Positions 1-9,128 of a stretch of 64,000 nt of DNA are shown here, piece after piece. The stretch's first letter is position 1; every line of letters begins with the position of its first letter. The position numbers and the translations under genes were made by a program. Source of the DNA: Puia sp963703355 (GTDB lineage: Bacteria; Bacteroidota; Bacteroidia; Chitinophagales; Chitinophagaceae); contig OY969813.1 in assembly GCA_963703355.1 (NCBI GenBank), positions 372,001 through 436,000 of the forward strand, given 5' to 3'. A model generated the notes under the pieces. That model was given only the letters and a program-made list of their open reading frames with translations, was not told the origin of the DNA and made no database searches.

Positions 1-858
1 TATGGATTGGGTATTTACGGATTGCAGGGACAGTCATATACATTCGGATTAAACGGGTCGACCGTTTCACGTACGGATTCCGAGCAACCGATGCGATTCA
101 ACTACATACGATTGTATGAAACGTTCTCCAGAAGAATTTTTAATCACTGGTATGCTGGTGTGGGACTGATGATAGATTATGATTTTAACATCAAGGATCA
201 GTCACTTTCCCTTGATTCCCCTGTACATCTGACGTCGCATTATGTGTATTCAAAATCATATGGGTTTGATACATCACATTATTCTGCCAATGGTATTTCT
301 TTTCAGGTGATTCATGATAGCCGGGACAACCCGGTAAGTGCGTATTCGGGCAATTATTTAAACGTCGCATTCCGGGTCAACCCCGTTGCATTGGGGAGTA
401 CGCAGCCTAGCACGATGTTATATTATGAATGGCGAAATTATATCAGTGTCAGCAGCCGAACGCCGAGAAATGTACTGGCATTTTGGTTATGGGGCGTGGT
501 GACGACATCGGGTCATCTTCCTTATCTGGCATTGCCCGCCATTACGTGGGATACTTATAACCGATCGGGACGGGGATATATCCAGGGAAGATTCCGTGGT
601 GACGATATGTTATATGAGGAGGGAGAGTTCCGTTATCAGATTACACGCGATGGATTATTGGGCGGCGTTGTGTTCGCAAACTTTACAACGGCGAGTAACC
701 CGCTCACGGGACAAAATGTTTTTGCCAGCGTAGCGCCTGGTTATGGCTTCGGACTGAGAATCAAAATGAATAAAAAAGACAGAACCAATATCGCCATCGA
801 CTACGGTATGGGTGACGGATTTGCAGGTATTTATTTTAATATCAGGGAAGCGTTTTAA
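1..858 (+). CDS. Omp85/BamA-TamA-type outer-membrane protein, C-terminal part (5' end outside window)
   Basis: The reading frame is open from base 1, so the gene begins upstream of the window and 285 residues of its C-terminus are visible. The sequence is rich in alternating aromatic and polar strands. It contains a YIQGRFRG segment resembling the conserved RGF/GRFR turn of the bacterial surface antigen (D15, Omp85) barrel, and a last strand, GIYFNIREAF, ending in phenylalanine, the outer-membrane barrel signature. Such barrels insert or translocate proteins, or act as TamA/patatin-associated porins, in the outer membrane. Family membership comes from these motifs only; the POTRA or passenger part that would define the subtype is not in view. 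The stop TAA (856-858) is immediately followed by a long heptamer repeat. Confidence 0.7.
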   Translation, partial: YGLGIYGLQGQSYTFGLNGSTVSRTDSEQPMRFNYIRLYETFSRRIFNHWYAGVGLMIDYDFNIKDQSLSLDSPVHLTSHYVYSKSYGFDTSHYSANGISFQVIHDSRDNPVSAYSGNYLNVAFRVNPVALGSTQPSTMLYYEWRNYISVSSRTPRNVLAFWLWGVVTTSGHLPYLALPAITWDTYNRSGRGYIQGRFRGDDMLYEEGEFRYQITRDGLLGGVVFANFTTASNPLTGQNVFASVAPGYGFGLRIKMNKKDRTNIAIDYGMGDGFAGIYFNIREAF

Positions 859-1015
859 GCCTAAAGCGTAAAGCGTAAAGCGTAAAGCCTAAAGCCTAAA
901 GCCTAAAGCCTAAAGCCTAAAGCCTAAAGCCTAAAGCCTAAAGCCTAAAGCCTAAAGCCTAAAGCCTAAAGCCTAAAGCCTAAAGCCTAAAGCCTAAAGC
1001 CTAAAGCCTAAAGCT
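855..1015 (+). repeat. Heptamer tandem array (TAAAGCC)n, sense arm
   Basis: From 862 to 1015 there are 22 uninterrupted 7-bp units: three TAAAGCG, eighteen TAAAGCC and one TAAAGCT. A degenerate unit, TTAAGCC (855-861), includes the stop codon of the preceding gene. The unit homogeneity suggests recent expansion by slippage. Together with the inverse array at 1061-1158 it could fold into a long imperfect hairpin. No ORF or RNA gene is visible here. Confidence 0.97.
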
Positions 1016-1060
1016 GAAGATTTCAGAAATGCAATTTAATAATTAAAATTACATTAATTA
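1016..1060. other. A/T-rich core between the two heptamer arms
   Basis: About 45 bp of mostly A/T sequence separates the sense (855-1015) and antisense (1061-1158) arms. It would form the loop of a hairpin or cruciform. I see no gene or promoter consensus in it. With the arms, it accounts for the whole 309-bp gap between the outer-membrane protein and the lipase gene. Confidence 0.7.
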
Positions 1061-1158
1061 AGCCTTCAGCCTTACGCCTTAAGCTTTACGCCTTCAGCTT
1101 TAAGCTTTAGGCTTTAAGCTTTAGGCCTTACGCCTTCTGCCTTGCGCCTTCCGCTTAA
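1061..1158 (-). repeat. Heptamer array, antisense arm (NGCYTTM units)
   Basis: Fourteen 7-bp units such as AGCCTTC, CGCCTTA, AGCTTTA and GGCTTTA run to nine bases before the lipase ATG. They are the reverse complement of the TAARGCN unit type but are far more diverged than the sense arm. The array fills the 5' untranslated/promoter position of the lipase gene, so it may affect that gene's expression. Confidence 0.92.
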
Positions 1159-1167
1159 AACCTTTTT

Positions 1168-2280
1168 ATGAAAAAATCATTTCTCCTTTCAGTTTTATTT
1201 TGCCAGGTTTTCAATTACTCATCATTTTCACAACAGCTCAAACCAGGATTTGATAAGGCTGAGTATATTACGATGCTGGAGATGGGAGCGAAGTACGGGG
1301 ACAGTGCTTATCAGTCAAAAATTCCGGATCCGGTGGGATATCAAAGTATTTACAGATCACCGGTTATCGGACTTGCTAATTGCTGGGACCTCTGGACAAA
1401 CAATCACGGTATCGCTGTGCTTAGTGTGAGGGGAACGATTCAGAAACCTGACAGCTGGCTGGCGAATTTTTATGCGGCCATGGTTCCGGCAAAAGGAACA
1501 TTACATTTATCTGACTCATTTGACTTTGCTTATGATCTGGGCTCAAATCCCAGGGCAGCCGTTCATGTCGGCTGGTTAATCTGCACTGCATTTCTTGCGC
1601 GTGACATGTTGCCCAAGATTGACTCCCTGTATAAAACTGGCACAAAAGATTTTTATATTACAGGACACAGTCAGGGTGGTGCCATTTGTTTTTTGCTTAC
1701 ATCTTACCTGTACAGCCTGCAAAGGCAAAATCTGCTGCCGAAAGACATACGGTTTAAAACATACTGCTCGGCGGGACCTAAAGTAGGGAACTTATATTAT
1801 GCTTATGATTATGAAGCGATGACACAGTATGGATGGGCATATAATGTGGTGAACTCCGCGGACTGGGTGCCTGAGTCAATGTTTTCCATTCAGACTGTTG
1901 ATGACTTCAACAATACCAATCCTTTTAGCGGAGCAAAAGATTTCATTGGTAAACAATCATTCCCTAAAAACATTGTATTGAAACATTTTTATAACCAGAT
2001 GGACAAACCATCCAGAAAAGCAGAATATAGATTTCAGCAATGCCTTGGAAATTTTCTGGAGAAATATATCAAGAATTTCCTGCCCGGTTTCAAACCACCC
2101 GTTTATGTAAACTCGATGGCTTATGTACGCGTAGGAAACACGATTGTGCTGCTTGCTGACGGAGATTATTATAAATTATTTCCTGATGATCCAAACAATG
2201 CCTTTGCTCATCACCTGCATCCTCAGTATTATAATCTTGCGCTGAAACTTCCGCCAACTAACGCGGGGGTTATGCCTTAG
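1168..2280 (+). CDS. Secreted class 3-type lipase (alpha/beta hydrolase)
   Basis: This 370-residue protein starts with a signal peptide (about residues 1-22, cut after SFSQ). It carries the lipase nucleophile elbow GHSQG with Ser168, in the ITGHSQGGA context typical of the class 3 lipase family (PF01764). Asp232 (in SADWVPE) and one of the histidines of HHLH (348-351) are the likely remaining triad members. It probably hydrolyses acylglycerols or other esters outside the cytoplasm. The start is the only ATG before the signal peptide. The 3' end overlaps the convergent gene by 11 bases. The substrate cannot be told from sequence. Confidence 0.8.
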   Translation: MKKSFLLSVLFCQVFNYSSFSQQLKPGFDKAEYITMLEMGAKYGDSAYQSKIPDPVGYQSIYRSPVIGLANCWDLWTNNHGIAVLSVRGTIQKPDSWLANFYAAMVPAKGTLHLSDSFDFAYDLGSNPRAAVHVGWLICTAFLARDMLPKIDSLYKTGTKDFYITGHSQGGAICFLLTSYLYSLQRQNLLPKDIRFKTYCSAGPKVGNLYYAYDYEAMTQYGWAYNVVNSADWVPESMFSIQTVDDFNNTNPFSGAKDFIGKQSFPKNIVLKHFYNQMDKPSRKAEYRFQQCLGNFLEKYIKNFLPGFKPPVYVNSMAYVRVGNTIVLLADGDYYKLFPDDPNNAFAHHLHPQYYNLALKLPPTNAGVMP

Positions 2281-3289
2281 GCGATTTTTTCTTTTTTATG
2301 AAATCATATGTCGCGCCTAACTGCCAATAGAAAGTATTGGGAAGTTTTTCCTTATAGGTAAAATTATAAATATTATTATTTATTTGAAGAGTTGCTTTGA
2401 TATCTGCTGGATTGATAGGCAGGGCATAAGTGGGAGTGAAATTGAAACTCCAGTTGCCGGCAGTAAAACCAACAGGCGCACTGAATTCATAGTCAAGGAT
2501 CTGAAATTTATCTGAGTTTAAAACCTCTCCCGACAAAGTAACGTTCGCAGGCAATGGTGGTTTGTCGGGCCTTGGAATAGTAAACCGTCTATTCTGATAA
2601 TACGAGTTATATGAATTTTGGGTAGCGGCATTCATCGTGACCGTCGGTGTGATATTCAGATTGCCGATATTAAATTGCTGTGACAGAGCGGGAGAGGCCT
2701 GATAATCAGGAATATGATTTCCAAAAGTCCAGGTAAGGGCTACACTTGGCTGAATAAAACTAAATGAATAACTATTGCTATAAGCGAGACTGCCTTTCTG
2801 TTCTGCGGTAACACTTCCACTACTCTTGCTATAGACGAATCCCGAAAGTGTTACCGATCCGCTGTAATTACCCGGATTGAAACTATAGGAACCATCAAAA
2901 GTATATTGGTTCACCTGCGGCGAGGGTTCGTGGGTGTTATACCCCACGCTCAGATCAACCTGAAATCCCGATTTGAAAATGTAGCTGATCTTGGGTGTTA
3001 TTAACGGGATACGGGTTGAATCTTTACGTCCGTTGTTTACGTCATTAGACTCATAAACAAGGTTTGCTTCAAAGTGAGAAGGAGTAGGAGCCGTGCTGTC
3101 TGCATCTGCAGCTTTTTTTATGCTATCTGTTTTAAGAAAAGTAGTGTCTCTCAGCAGCAGGGAATCCTGACCGGCCGTTGGGTTTCGCGACGAGTTTTTT
3201 AATGTGGCTGTTTTATCCTGCGCCATTAATGGAAAAGAAAAGTATATACTGCCTATGAGAATGACCAGTCGGTTAAGGTTTGCTTTCAT
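2270..3289 (-). CDS. Putative outer-membrane or secreted beta-rich protein, unknown function
   Basis: A 339-residue protein with a signal peptide (about 1-23, ending MAQ). A low-complexity Ser/Thr/Asp-rich stretch (about 25-75) follows, then a long region of alternating short beta strands rich in Tyr, Ser, Asn and Gly. That pattern resembles outer-membrane barrels (for example NYSGSVTLSGFVYS), and the end is lysine-rich (IKKKKSPKA) rather than aromatic. I do not recognise a named family. It is convergent with, and overlaps by 11 bases, the lipase gene, so the two share a termination region. Confidence 0.7.
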   Translation of the reverse strand: MKANLNRLVILIGSIYFSFPLMAQDKTATLKNSSRNPTAGQDSLLLRDTTFLKTDSIKKAADADSTAPTPSHFEANLVYESNDVNNGRKDSTRIPLITPKISYIFKSGFQVDLSVGYNTHEPSPQVNQYTFDGSYSFNPGNYSGSVTLSGFVYSKSSGSVTAEQKGSLAYSNSYSFSFIQPSVALTWTFGNHIPDYQASPALSQQFNIGNLNITPTVTMNAATQNSYNSYYQNRRFTIPRPDKPPLPANVTLSGEVLNSDKFQILDYEFSAPVGFTAGNWSFNFTPTYALPINPADIKATLQINNNIYNFTYKEKLPNTFYWQLGATYDFIKKKKSPKA

Positions 3290-3508
3290 TCATTTGATGG
3301 ATTGGGTGGAAGGATTTGGATCTATTGGTCGTCATCTTGAAATATACTGATTATTTAAGACTGTTCAGGTCTATGGATAATTCTAAAAATACGGTTTGCT
3401 TTTTTAATCTGACTAATTCACTGTTAAATGGAAAATTTCAATAAATAATCTTAATTTAAACGACTGATTTTGATATTCCCAAGAGGACGCTATATAAAAT
3501 AATACAAC

Positions 3509-4135
3509 ATGAAATGGATTGGTTTAATCCTTTTGATTTTATTATCTGCGTGTAAGATTAAGAATCCTGCCTGTTTGATTGACGCTTCAGATATTTTGAA
3601 AGGTTCGACCGGAAAACTGATTGAGGTGAAAGATTCTGGTTACAAGGTGGTAGCGCTTTATGATGATGGCTGGGACAGTTTGAAGGGGGGCGCTTATCTG
3701 TTTTATCCAAATCAGTTTTTGAAATCTTATACTTTTTATCAAAACAAGCTACCCGTGTATAGTGAGGTATATGATGAACACGGGTATCTGACCAATACAA
3801 CCGGTAGTCCGATGGTTGCAAGAATTATTAACGAACTGGGAGAGGATTCCGCTTACGTGCAGGTATATTTTTATAAACCGATGAAAACTTACCAGCAGCT
3901 AACTATTAAAATCAACAATAACCCGCCGGTTAATTACACTCTGGAAAAAGATTCAATATACTCAAACATGCAATCTGTAACATTCGGCATCAACACTTCC
4001 GACCTGAATCATATAAATATGTATTCGCAGATAAAATACATGGATGACTGTACCAAGGTTGAACACATACTCAACGATTCCCTTTTCCTGATAAAGGATT
4101 CTCACAACGGACTAACTCCTGCTTCTGCGAAATAA
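3509..4135 (+). CDS. Putative lipoprotein, unknown function
   Basis: A 208-residue protein with a type II signal sequence whose lipobox reads LLSAC, so Cys15 would be the lipidated residue. The mature part contains repeated beta-strand-like segments (YLFYPNQFLKSYTFYQ) reminiscent of small Bacteroidota lipoproteins that record a structure change in response to a ligand, but no family is recognisable. It stands alone: a 219-bp gap lies upstream and the DUF6807 gene converges four bases downstream. Confidence 0.65.
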   Translation: MKWIGLILLILLSACKIKNPACLIDASDILKGSTGKLIEVKDSGYKVVALYDDGWDSLKGGAYLFYPNQFLKSYTFYQNKLPVYSEVYDEHGYLTNTTGSPMVARIINELGEDSAYVQVYFYKPMKTYQQLTIKINNNPPVNYTLEKDSIYSNMQSVTFGINTSDLNHINMYSQIKYMDDCTKVEHILNDSLFLIKDSHNGLTPASAK

Positions 4136-4139
4136 GCGG

Positions 4140-5171
4140 TTAGTATTTACTGTCAAAATCTTTCGAAAGCTGATTTAGTATGTCAGCAGTGGGGGTGACT
4201 TTACCATTCTGGATCAGAATACGATATTTGAAAAAGACAGATGCTCCTTTTGCAAGTTTCAGATTCAGTGCATATTTACCATCACTGAATATCTTCTGTC
4301 CGAGTGGATTGGCTGCAAATAAACCGTATCCTCTGGCATGCCAGAAAGTTGGATAACCTGGATTTCCCACATGATCCATGATGGTTATACTTACAGAATC
4401 ATTTCCCATTTTGCCATACACTTTGCACCATACAGCCCTTGTACTCCAGGCTGAATCTCCCTGCCTGCCTTCGCTGGTGATATAGTTTCCATTCGCCGCC
4501 GAATCTTTTTTCACAATGGTTATGTTGCCCTTATTATCTGTAAACTGCTGATCTGCATGACTTGGAATTTGCAATTCGTGAGCAAGTCTTAAGCCCAACA
4601 ATCCATCTTTGGCATCGGTGAACAACACATCATCAACAGCCTTTAATTCAGTTATCCGGTCGATTATTCTTACCCCACCGCTTCCGCTGAAAACATATCT
4701 GGTCGTTTCTTCCAATAGTATTTTATTTTGTTGATTCACCCAGTTTGCATGATAAACCAGCTGACCAAAATGACCGCCAGAGATTTCCAGGATGCTGTCT
4801 GTTTTGATCCATCCATACAACGATTTTTTTTTAGCAGGGATCGCATAGGAATTATTCCAGAAATCCAGGCCATTTACATTTTCATAGGTAAACCAGAGAC
4901 CAAGATGATGTGGGTGATCCGTTGGTTCGCCAGGTCTGGGGTTCATGGGGAAACCGCGGGTTACTATGGTATTGCCAGCATCATAAATGGGAAATAAAAC
5001 CGGTTTTTCGAGACTGTCGGGATATAAGAAGCTTGTAAACAATCCCGATCCAATAAAAACATCAATCCGTTTTTCGTTTACTGCTTTTACTACTCTTACA
5101 TCACCGGTCTGTTGTGCACTGACTTGCAAATGACAAATGAATATGACCGGGAGTAAAAATTTTCGCAGCAT
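4140..5171 (-). CDS. DUF6807 (PmoA-like) family secreted protein
   Basis: A 343-residue protein with a signal peptide (to about VSAQQ). It carries the signature TDHPHHLGLWFTYENVNG and a following GLDFWN, characteristic of the DUF6807 family, formerly annotated as methane oxygenase PmoA. Members occur beside Gfo/Idh/MocA oxidoreductases in Bacteroidota and are thought to act on sugars or glycosides; the PmoA name should not be taken as function. The start is placed at the ATG at 5171; the preceding TTG codon would add one residue. It follows the oxidoreductase gene by 18 bases, suggesting an operon. Confidence 0.75.
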   Translation of the reverse strand: MLRKFLLPVIFICHLQVSAQQTGDVRVVKAVNEKRIDVFIGSGLFTSFLYPDSLEKPVLFPIYDAGNTIVTRGFPMNPRPGEPTDHPHHLGLWFTYENVNGLDFWNNSYAIPAKKKSLYGWIKTDSILEISGGHFGQLVYHANWVNQQNKILLEETTRYVFSGSGGVRIIDRITELKAVDDVLFTDAKDGLLGLRLAHELQIPSHADQQFTDNKGNITIVKKDSAANGNYITSEGRQGDSAWSTRAVWCKVYGKMGNDSVSITIMDHVGNPGYPTFWHARGYGLFAANPLGQKIFSDGKYALNLKLAKGASVFFKYRILIQNGKVTPTADILNQLSKDFDSKY

Positions 5172-5189
5172 CAATGCCAGGGTGTTTTA

Positions 5190-6545
5190 TTAGTACTGAA
5201 AGGGTTTTCCATCCGCCAACACATTCTGCGTCTGCTCGTCGAAAGTTACTTTGACCCCGGTGTGAGCGGCGGCAGTTGTCATGATATTAGCGATTGAATG
5301 ACTGTAACCCGCTTCCACAGGAGCATTCGGTTGCTTGCGGTTTCTTACGCATTCCATCCAGTTACGGATATGTGCTGACGTAAGCGCATCACCACCGGTA
5401 TTTGCTGAACTAACAACTTTTTCAGCATTTGACAACTCTATAGTTGGCAACAAATTTTGCTGCATATGCATTGCATCTGCAAAATGCTGGGTCAGTCCGC
5501 CTGTAGGAGTAACTTTATTGGTATTGAGGTTGATTTCACCGCCATTTGAATAATAAAGTTCAGTTGGATTATCGTCGCCATTATCCATGCGCGATTGAAA
5601 ACTCACCTGAAATCCCGAAGACAAATCATCAGCCGGGCCATAATCAAAAACTGCAGTAATTGTATCCCAGTTTTTTCTTCCGTCTTTCCACATATAAATA
5701 CCACCGTTTGCGACCACTGAACGCGGGTGTTTTAATCCGGAGAACCAGTGAACAGTGTCTATCTGATGGCTCATCCATTGTCCGGGCAGCCCGGAGGAGT
5801 ATGGCCAGAACAGCCGGTATTCCAAATAATAACGCGGATTAAAAGGAACTTCAGGACGATTCAACAGGAAGCGTTTCCAATCCGTGTCCTCTTCCTTTAG
5901 CAGCGGCACAAGTTCCGGTCTGCGCCAACGTCCGGGCTGATTTACATTCCATGTGAGTTCAACCATTACGATATTACCGAATTTACCGGATCGTATATAG
6001 TCGTTTGCTGTCTGATAATTAGCTCCGCTTCTGCGTTGGGAACCTATCTGAACAATTCTGTCTGAAGCTTTAATGGCTTTCAGCGCCGCACGATTATCTT
6101 CCATCGTCTCTGCAAATGGTTTTTCAACATACGCATCACATCCGGCTTCCACGGCCTGAATGGCGTGTCTCGCGTGTTGAAAATCTGCTGTACTGATGAA
6201 CACTGCATCTGCGAGTTTTTTATCGTATAATTCTTCATTGTTTCTGCAGCCAACAATATCATGTTGCATGTTGGCTTTCCATTGGGCGGTTCCTTCATCA
6301 CGTCGTCTGTTCCAGATATCTGAAACGGCAACAATATCGAAATTCAACTCTTTGTAATGATTCATGAAACAGGGCATATGCGTTGAGCGATGTCTGTCGG
6401 AGAATCCGACAACACCCACGCGCACACGATCGTTGGCACCCATTATTCGATTATAACTGGAAGCTTTCCACGCAGTTCTGGTGATCAGCATACCTGTTCC
6501 TGCGAGTGCTGACTTCTTAATAAATGCACGTCTGGAATTTTTCAT
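5190..6545 (-). CDS. Gfo/Idh/MocA family oxidoreductase with Tat-type signal
   Basis: A 451-residue protein. The N-terminus (MKNSRRAFIKKSALAGTG) has a twin-arginine motif and hydrophobic stretch, so export by Tat is likely. The Rossmann fold begins at RVGVVGFSDR, a slight variant of the GxGxxG nucleotide motif. The family motif EKP is present in VEKPFAETMEDN. These enzymes use tightly bound NAD(P) to oxidise or hydrolyse sugar derivatives. The gene lies directly upstream of, and in the same direction as, the DUF6807 gene, a frequent pairing in carbohydrate-processing loci. The substrate is unknown. Confidence 0.85.
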   Translation of the reverse strand: MKNSRRAFIKKSALAGTGMLITRTAWKASSYNRIMGANDRVRVGVVGFSDRHRSTHMPCFMNHYKELNFDIVAVSDIWNRRRDEGTAQWKANMQHDIVGCRNNEELYDKKLADAVFISTADFQHARHAIQAVEAGCDAYVEKPFAETMEDNRAALKAIKASDRIVQIGSQRRSGANYQTANDYIRSGKFGNIVMVELTWNVNQPGRWRRPELVPLLKEEDTDWKRFLLNRPEVPFNPRYYLEYRLFWPYSSGLPGQWMSHQIDTVHWFSGLKHPRSVVANGGIYMWKDGRKNWDTITAVFDYGPADDLSSGFQVSFQSRMDNGDDNPTELYYSNGGEINLNTNKVTPTGGLTQHFADAMHMQQNLLPTIELSNAEKVVSSANTGGDALTSAHIRNWMECVRNRKQPNAPVEAGYSHSIANIMTTAAAHTGVKVTFDEQTQNVLADGKPFQY

Positions 6546-6640
6546 TGGCAGGCAATTACGTTCACTATAAAGATAGTGTTTTGTAAAAATAATGTATGCC
6601 TGATTATACAGGACAATGCAATAACCGGTGAGTTAATTTA

Positions 6641-7114
6641 TTAAACAGGGTTGGCAACCTGTTCCAGGATTTTACGAAGGAATTCGGTGGATTCTTTCTT
6701 TTTAGAATTGGCCATATCATAAAGCGTGATCTTATCCAGCAGCTGGTCGACCGTAAATTGAATCATCTGCCATAAAGAACGTGCAGAGCAGTCCACAGAA
6801 TTGGTACAAAGATTCACCGAACCAGTATGCTGACCACAAAAATCCTTATCGTATAATACACCGCCGAGCGCCTGCAGTACGTATTTAATTTTTATTTCTT
6901 TAGATGGTTTTGCGAGCACATAACCACCCTTATAACCAGGTGTGCTGTTTATAAAACCTGCCATTCGAAGCGTCCTGGTAAGCTTGGCAACATAATGACT
7001 GGTCAGACCTTCAGCCTTGCTGAGTTGTGGAATACTCATGCCATCTTCCGTTTCACAACCGGCGATCCGGATCAGAACGCGTAAACCAAATTCTTCCTGT
7101 GCTGTGATTTTCAT
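6641..7114 (-). CDS. Rrf2-family Fe-S-sensing transcriptional regulator of the suf operon
   Basis: A 157-residue winged-helix protein. The N-terminal helix-turn-helix (residues about 10-60, with SIPQLSKAEGLTSHYVAKL) matches Rrf2/IscR regulators. Three cysteines in the effector region, Cys93, Cys103 and Cys109 (spacing C-x9-C-x5-C), could bind an Fe-S cluster; IscR has a shorter first spacing (C-x5-C-x5-C). As the last gene of the suf cluster it probably senses Fe-S status and regulates the operon, perhaps through the palindrome at 12843-12862. The sensing role is inferred from family and context. Confidence 0.88.
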   Translation of the reverse strand: MKITAQEEFGLRVLIRIAGCETEDGMSIPQLSKAEGLTSHYVAKLTRTLRMAGFINSTPGYKGGYVLAKPSKEIKIKYVLQALGGVLYDKDFCGQHTGSVNLCTNSVDCSARSLWQMIQFTVDQLLDKITLYDMANSKKKESTEFLRKILEQVANPV

Positions 7115-7125
7115 AAATTATTTTT

Positions 7126-7431
7126 TTAAAGCCACCCCAATTCCAGTTGCGCCACTTCTGACATTTTCGATTTATCCCAGGGCGGCGTCCAGGTAACAGA
7201 AACGTGCACATCATTTACGCCTTCAATCTCTCTCAATTTCTGATCTACCTCCACCGGAAGGGATTGTGCTGCCGGACAACCCGGAGCGGTAAGCGTCATC
7301 ACAATCTGAACATTATTGATGGGCAGTATATTGATTTCATAAATCAAACCCAATTCGTAAATACTAACAGGTATTTCAGGATCAAAAATTGTTTGAAGCT
7401 TTTCTATTACTTTATCTTTCAATTCTTCCAT
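7126..7431 (-). CDS. sufT: SufT-like DUF59/MIP18 Fe-S assembly protein
   Basis: A 101-residue protein of the DUF59 family (PF01883). It has the conserved DPEIPVSIYELGLIYEI segment near the N-terminus and TLTAPGCPAAQSLP with the family cysteine. DUF59 proteins act in maturation of Fe-S proteins, and a stand-alone copy is commonly located in SUF operons. The reading frame also opens with GTG at 7434, directly after the sufE stop; the ATG at 7431 is taken as start. It lies between sufE and the Rrf2 gene, with the Rrf2 start 11 bases downstream. Confidence 0.88.
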   Translation of the reverse strand: MEELKDKVIEKLQTIFDPEIPVSIYELGLIYEINILPINNVQIVMTLTAPGCPAAQSLPVEVDQKLREIEGVNDVHVSVTWTPPWDKSKMSEVAQLELGWL

Positions 7432-7434
7432 CAC

Positions 7435-7884
7435 TCAATTTTTTGAAGGTACCGGATCCTTTATTTTGAATGCCAGCGCAAAATGTTTTATTTGTTTTAC
7501 CATGTTCAACAGACCGTTCGACCTGGTTTGCGCAAGGTGTGTCGTCATTCCTATTTTCTTAATAAAATCAAGCCGGGCTTCCAGGATTTCATCCGGTGTT
7601 CTCCCGGAAAGCACTCTGATAAGCATACTTACCAAACCTTTCACGATCATTGCGTCACTGTCGGCCTGATAAAATAATCTACCATCTTTATATTCAGCGA
7701 CCAGCCAAACGGAGGACTGACAGCCCCTGACACGGTTTTCATCTGTCTTATATTGTGCTTCCAATGGCTGCAATCGCTTACCCATGTCAATGATGTATTC
7801 ATATTTGTCGTCCCATGAATCAAACAATGCAAATTCATCAATGATTTCCTTTTCGGTTTCAGCTATAGTTAGTTCCGGAATCAT
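7435..7884 (-). CDS. sufE: SufE sulfur-transfer protein
   Basis: A 149-residue SufE family protein. The motif RVRGCQSSVWL contains Cys55, the residue that accepts persulfide sulfur from the cysteine desulfurase SufS and hands it to the SufBCD scaffold. The gene overlaps sufS by four bases (ATGA), indicating translational coupling with its partner enzyme. Its stop is directly followed by sufT. Length and motif are normal for the family. Confidence 0.93.
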   Translation of the reverse strand: MIPELTIAETEKEIIDEFALFDSWDDKYEYIIDMGKRLQPLEAQYKTDENRVRGCQSSVWLVAEYKDGRLFYQADSDAMIVKGLVSMLIRVLSGRTPDEILEARLDFIKKIGMTTHLAQTRSNGLLNMVKQIKHFALAFKIKDPVPSKN

Positions 7885-9128
7885 TTGGCCAATATTTTTA
7901 CAACGCGATTCAGCGCGTTCACCAATTCGTCAATCTCAAATCCGGCATTGTACACGGCGAACGAGGCACGTGCTGTGCCAGGAATACAAAATCTATCCAT
8001 CAGCGGTTGGGCACAATGATGACCCGTTCTCACTGCAATCCCGCGGTTATCCAGTAATATGCCAATGTCCTGCGGGTGTGCCCCTTCGATAATAAATGAA
8101 ACCACACTCACTTTCTCTTTCGCAGTACCCACAATTCGAAGTCCGGGGACTTTTTCCAGTTCCTGGTGAGCATAATCCAGCAGCTCCTTTTCATGCTTCC
8201 TTATTTTTTCTTTTCCATGAAAGAGGATAAACTGCAATGCATAATTAAATGCGATCACGTCTGCCACGTTAGGAGTACCTGCTTCGAATTTGTATGGTAA
8301 CTCGTTGAATACCGTTTTTGTGAGCGTAACTTCTTTTATCATTTCACCACCGCCCTGAAAAGGTGGCATGGCTTCTAACAACGTTTTCCTGCCATATAAG
8401 ACACCCACTCCGGTAGGTCCGTATAATTTGTGGGCTGAGAACGCAAAAAAATCACAATCCATATCCGTTACATCAATGTCGAGATGTACAGTAGATTGTG
8501 CGCCGTCGACCATAAATACAGCACCCACGGCGTGCGCAAGCGCGATCATATGTTTGACAGGATTCACTGTTCCAAGCGCATTGGATACCTGAACAATGGA
8601 AACCAGTTTGGTTTTTGGTCCCAGCAACTTCTCGTATTCTTCCAGTATCAATTCGCCGGCGTCGTTAACAGGAACTACTTTTAGTATGGCATTTTTCTCT
8701 TCACACAACATCTGCCAGGGTACAATATTGGAATGGTGTTCCATATTGCTGATAATAATTTCATCGCCTGCCTGAATATATTTTCTACCCCAGGAATAGG
8801 CAACCAGATTGATGCTTTCGGTGGTGCCTTTGGTAAAAATGATTTCTTCCCTGGAGCCGGCACCTATAAATTCCTTTACGGCATCCCGCGTTTCTTCGAA
8901 TGCCGCTGTTGCCTCTTCAGCCAGTGTGTGAATTCCCCGGTGAATATTGGCGTTTAAATTCGTGTAGTAAGTATTCAGTGCATCAATTACACGTTGTGGC
9001 TTTTGAGATGTTGCCGCATTGTCGAGGTATATCAACGGACGTCCCTTTACTTTTCTGTTGAGGACAGGAAACTCCTGACGAATCGCAGCGATGTCCAACG
9101 CCTTTGGTATGGTGAGTGAGACACTCAT
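7881..9128 (-). CDS. sufS: SufS cysteine desulfurase
   Basis: A 415-residue group II cysteine desulfurase. PLP would be bound by Lys234 in FSAHKLYGPTG, and Cys372 in RTGHHCAQP is the catalytic persulfide-forming residue. It releases sulfur from cysteine, passing it to SufE. It overlaps the upstream sufD by four bases and the downstream sufE by four. Residues around YLDNAATSQKP (34-44) are the conserved N-terminal cofactor-site segment. Confidence 0.96.
   Translation of the reverse strand: MSVSLTIPKALDIAAIRQEFPVLNRKVKGRPLIYLDNAATSQKPQRVIDALNTYYTNLNANIHRGIHTLAEEATAAFEETRDAVKEFIGAGSREEIIFTKGTTESINLVAYSWGRKYIQAGDEIIISNMEHHSNIVPWQMLCEEKNAILKVVPVNDAGELILEEYEKLLGPKTKLVSIVQVSNALGTVNPVKHMIALAHAVGAVFMVDGAQSTVHLDIDVTDMDCDFFAFSAHKLYGPTGVGVLYGRKTLLEAMPPFQGGGEMIKEVTLTKTVFNELPYKFEAGTPNVADVIAFNYALQFILFHGKEKIRKHEKELLDYAHQELEKVPGLRIVGTAKEKVSVVSFIIEGAHPQDIGILLDNRGIAVRTGHHCAQPLMDRFCIPGTARASFAVYNAGFEIDELVNALNRVVKILAK

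Noticed and set aside
855..1158. CRISPR array
   Set aside because: The repeat is a 7-bp direct tandem without spacers, and no cas genes are present.
7204..8092. Rightward ORFs across sufE, sufT and sufS
   Set aside because: Shadow frames of the well-supported SUF genes on the opposite strand.
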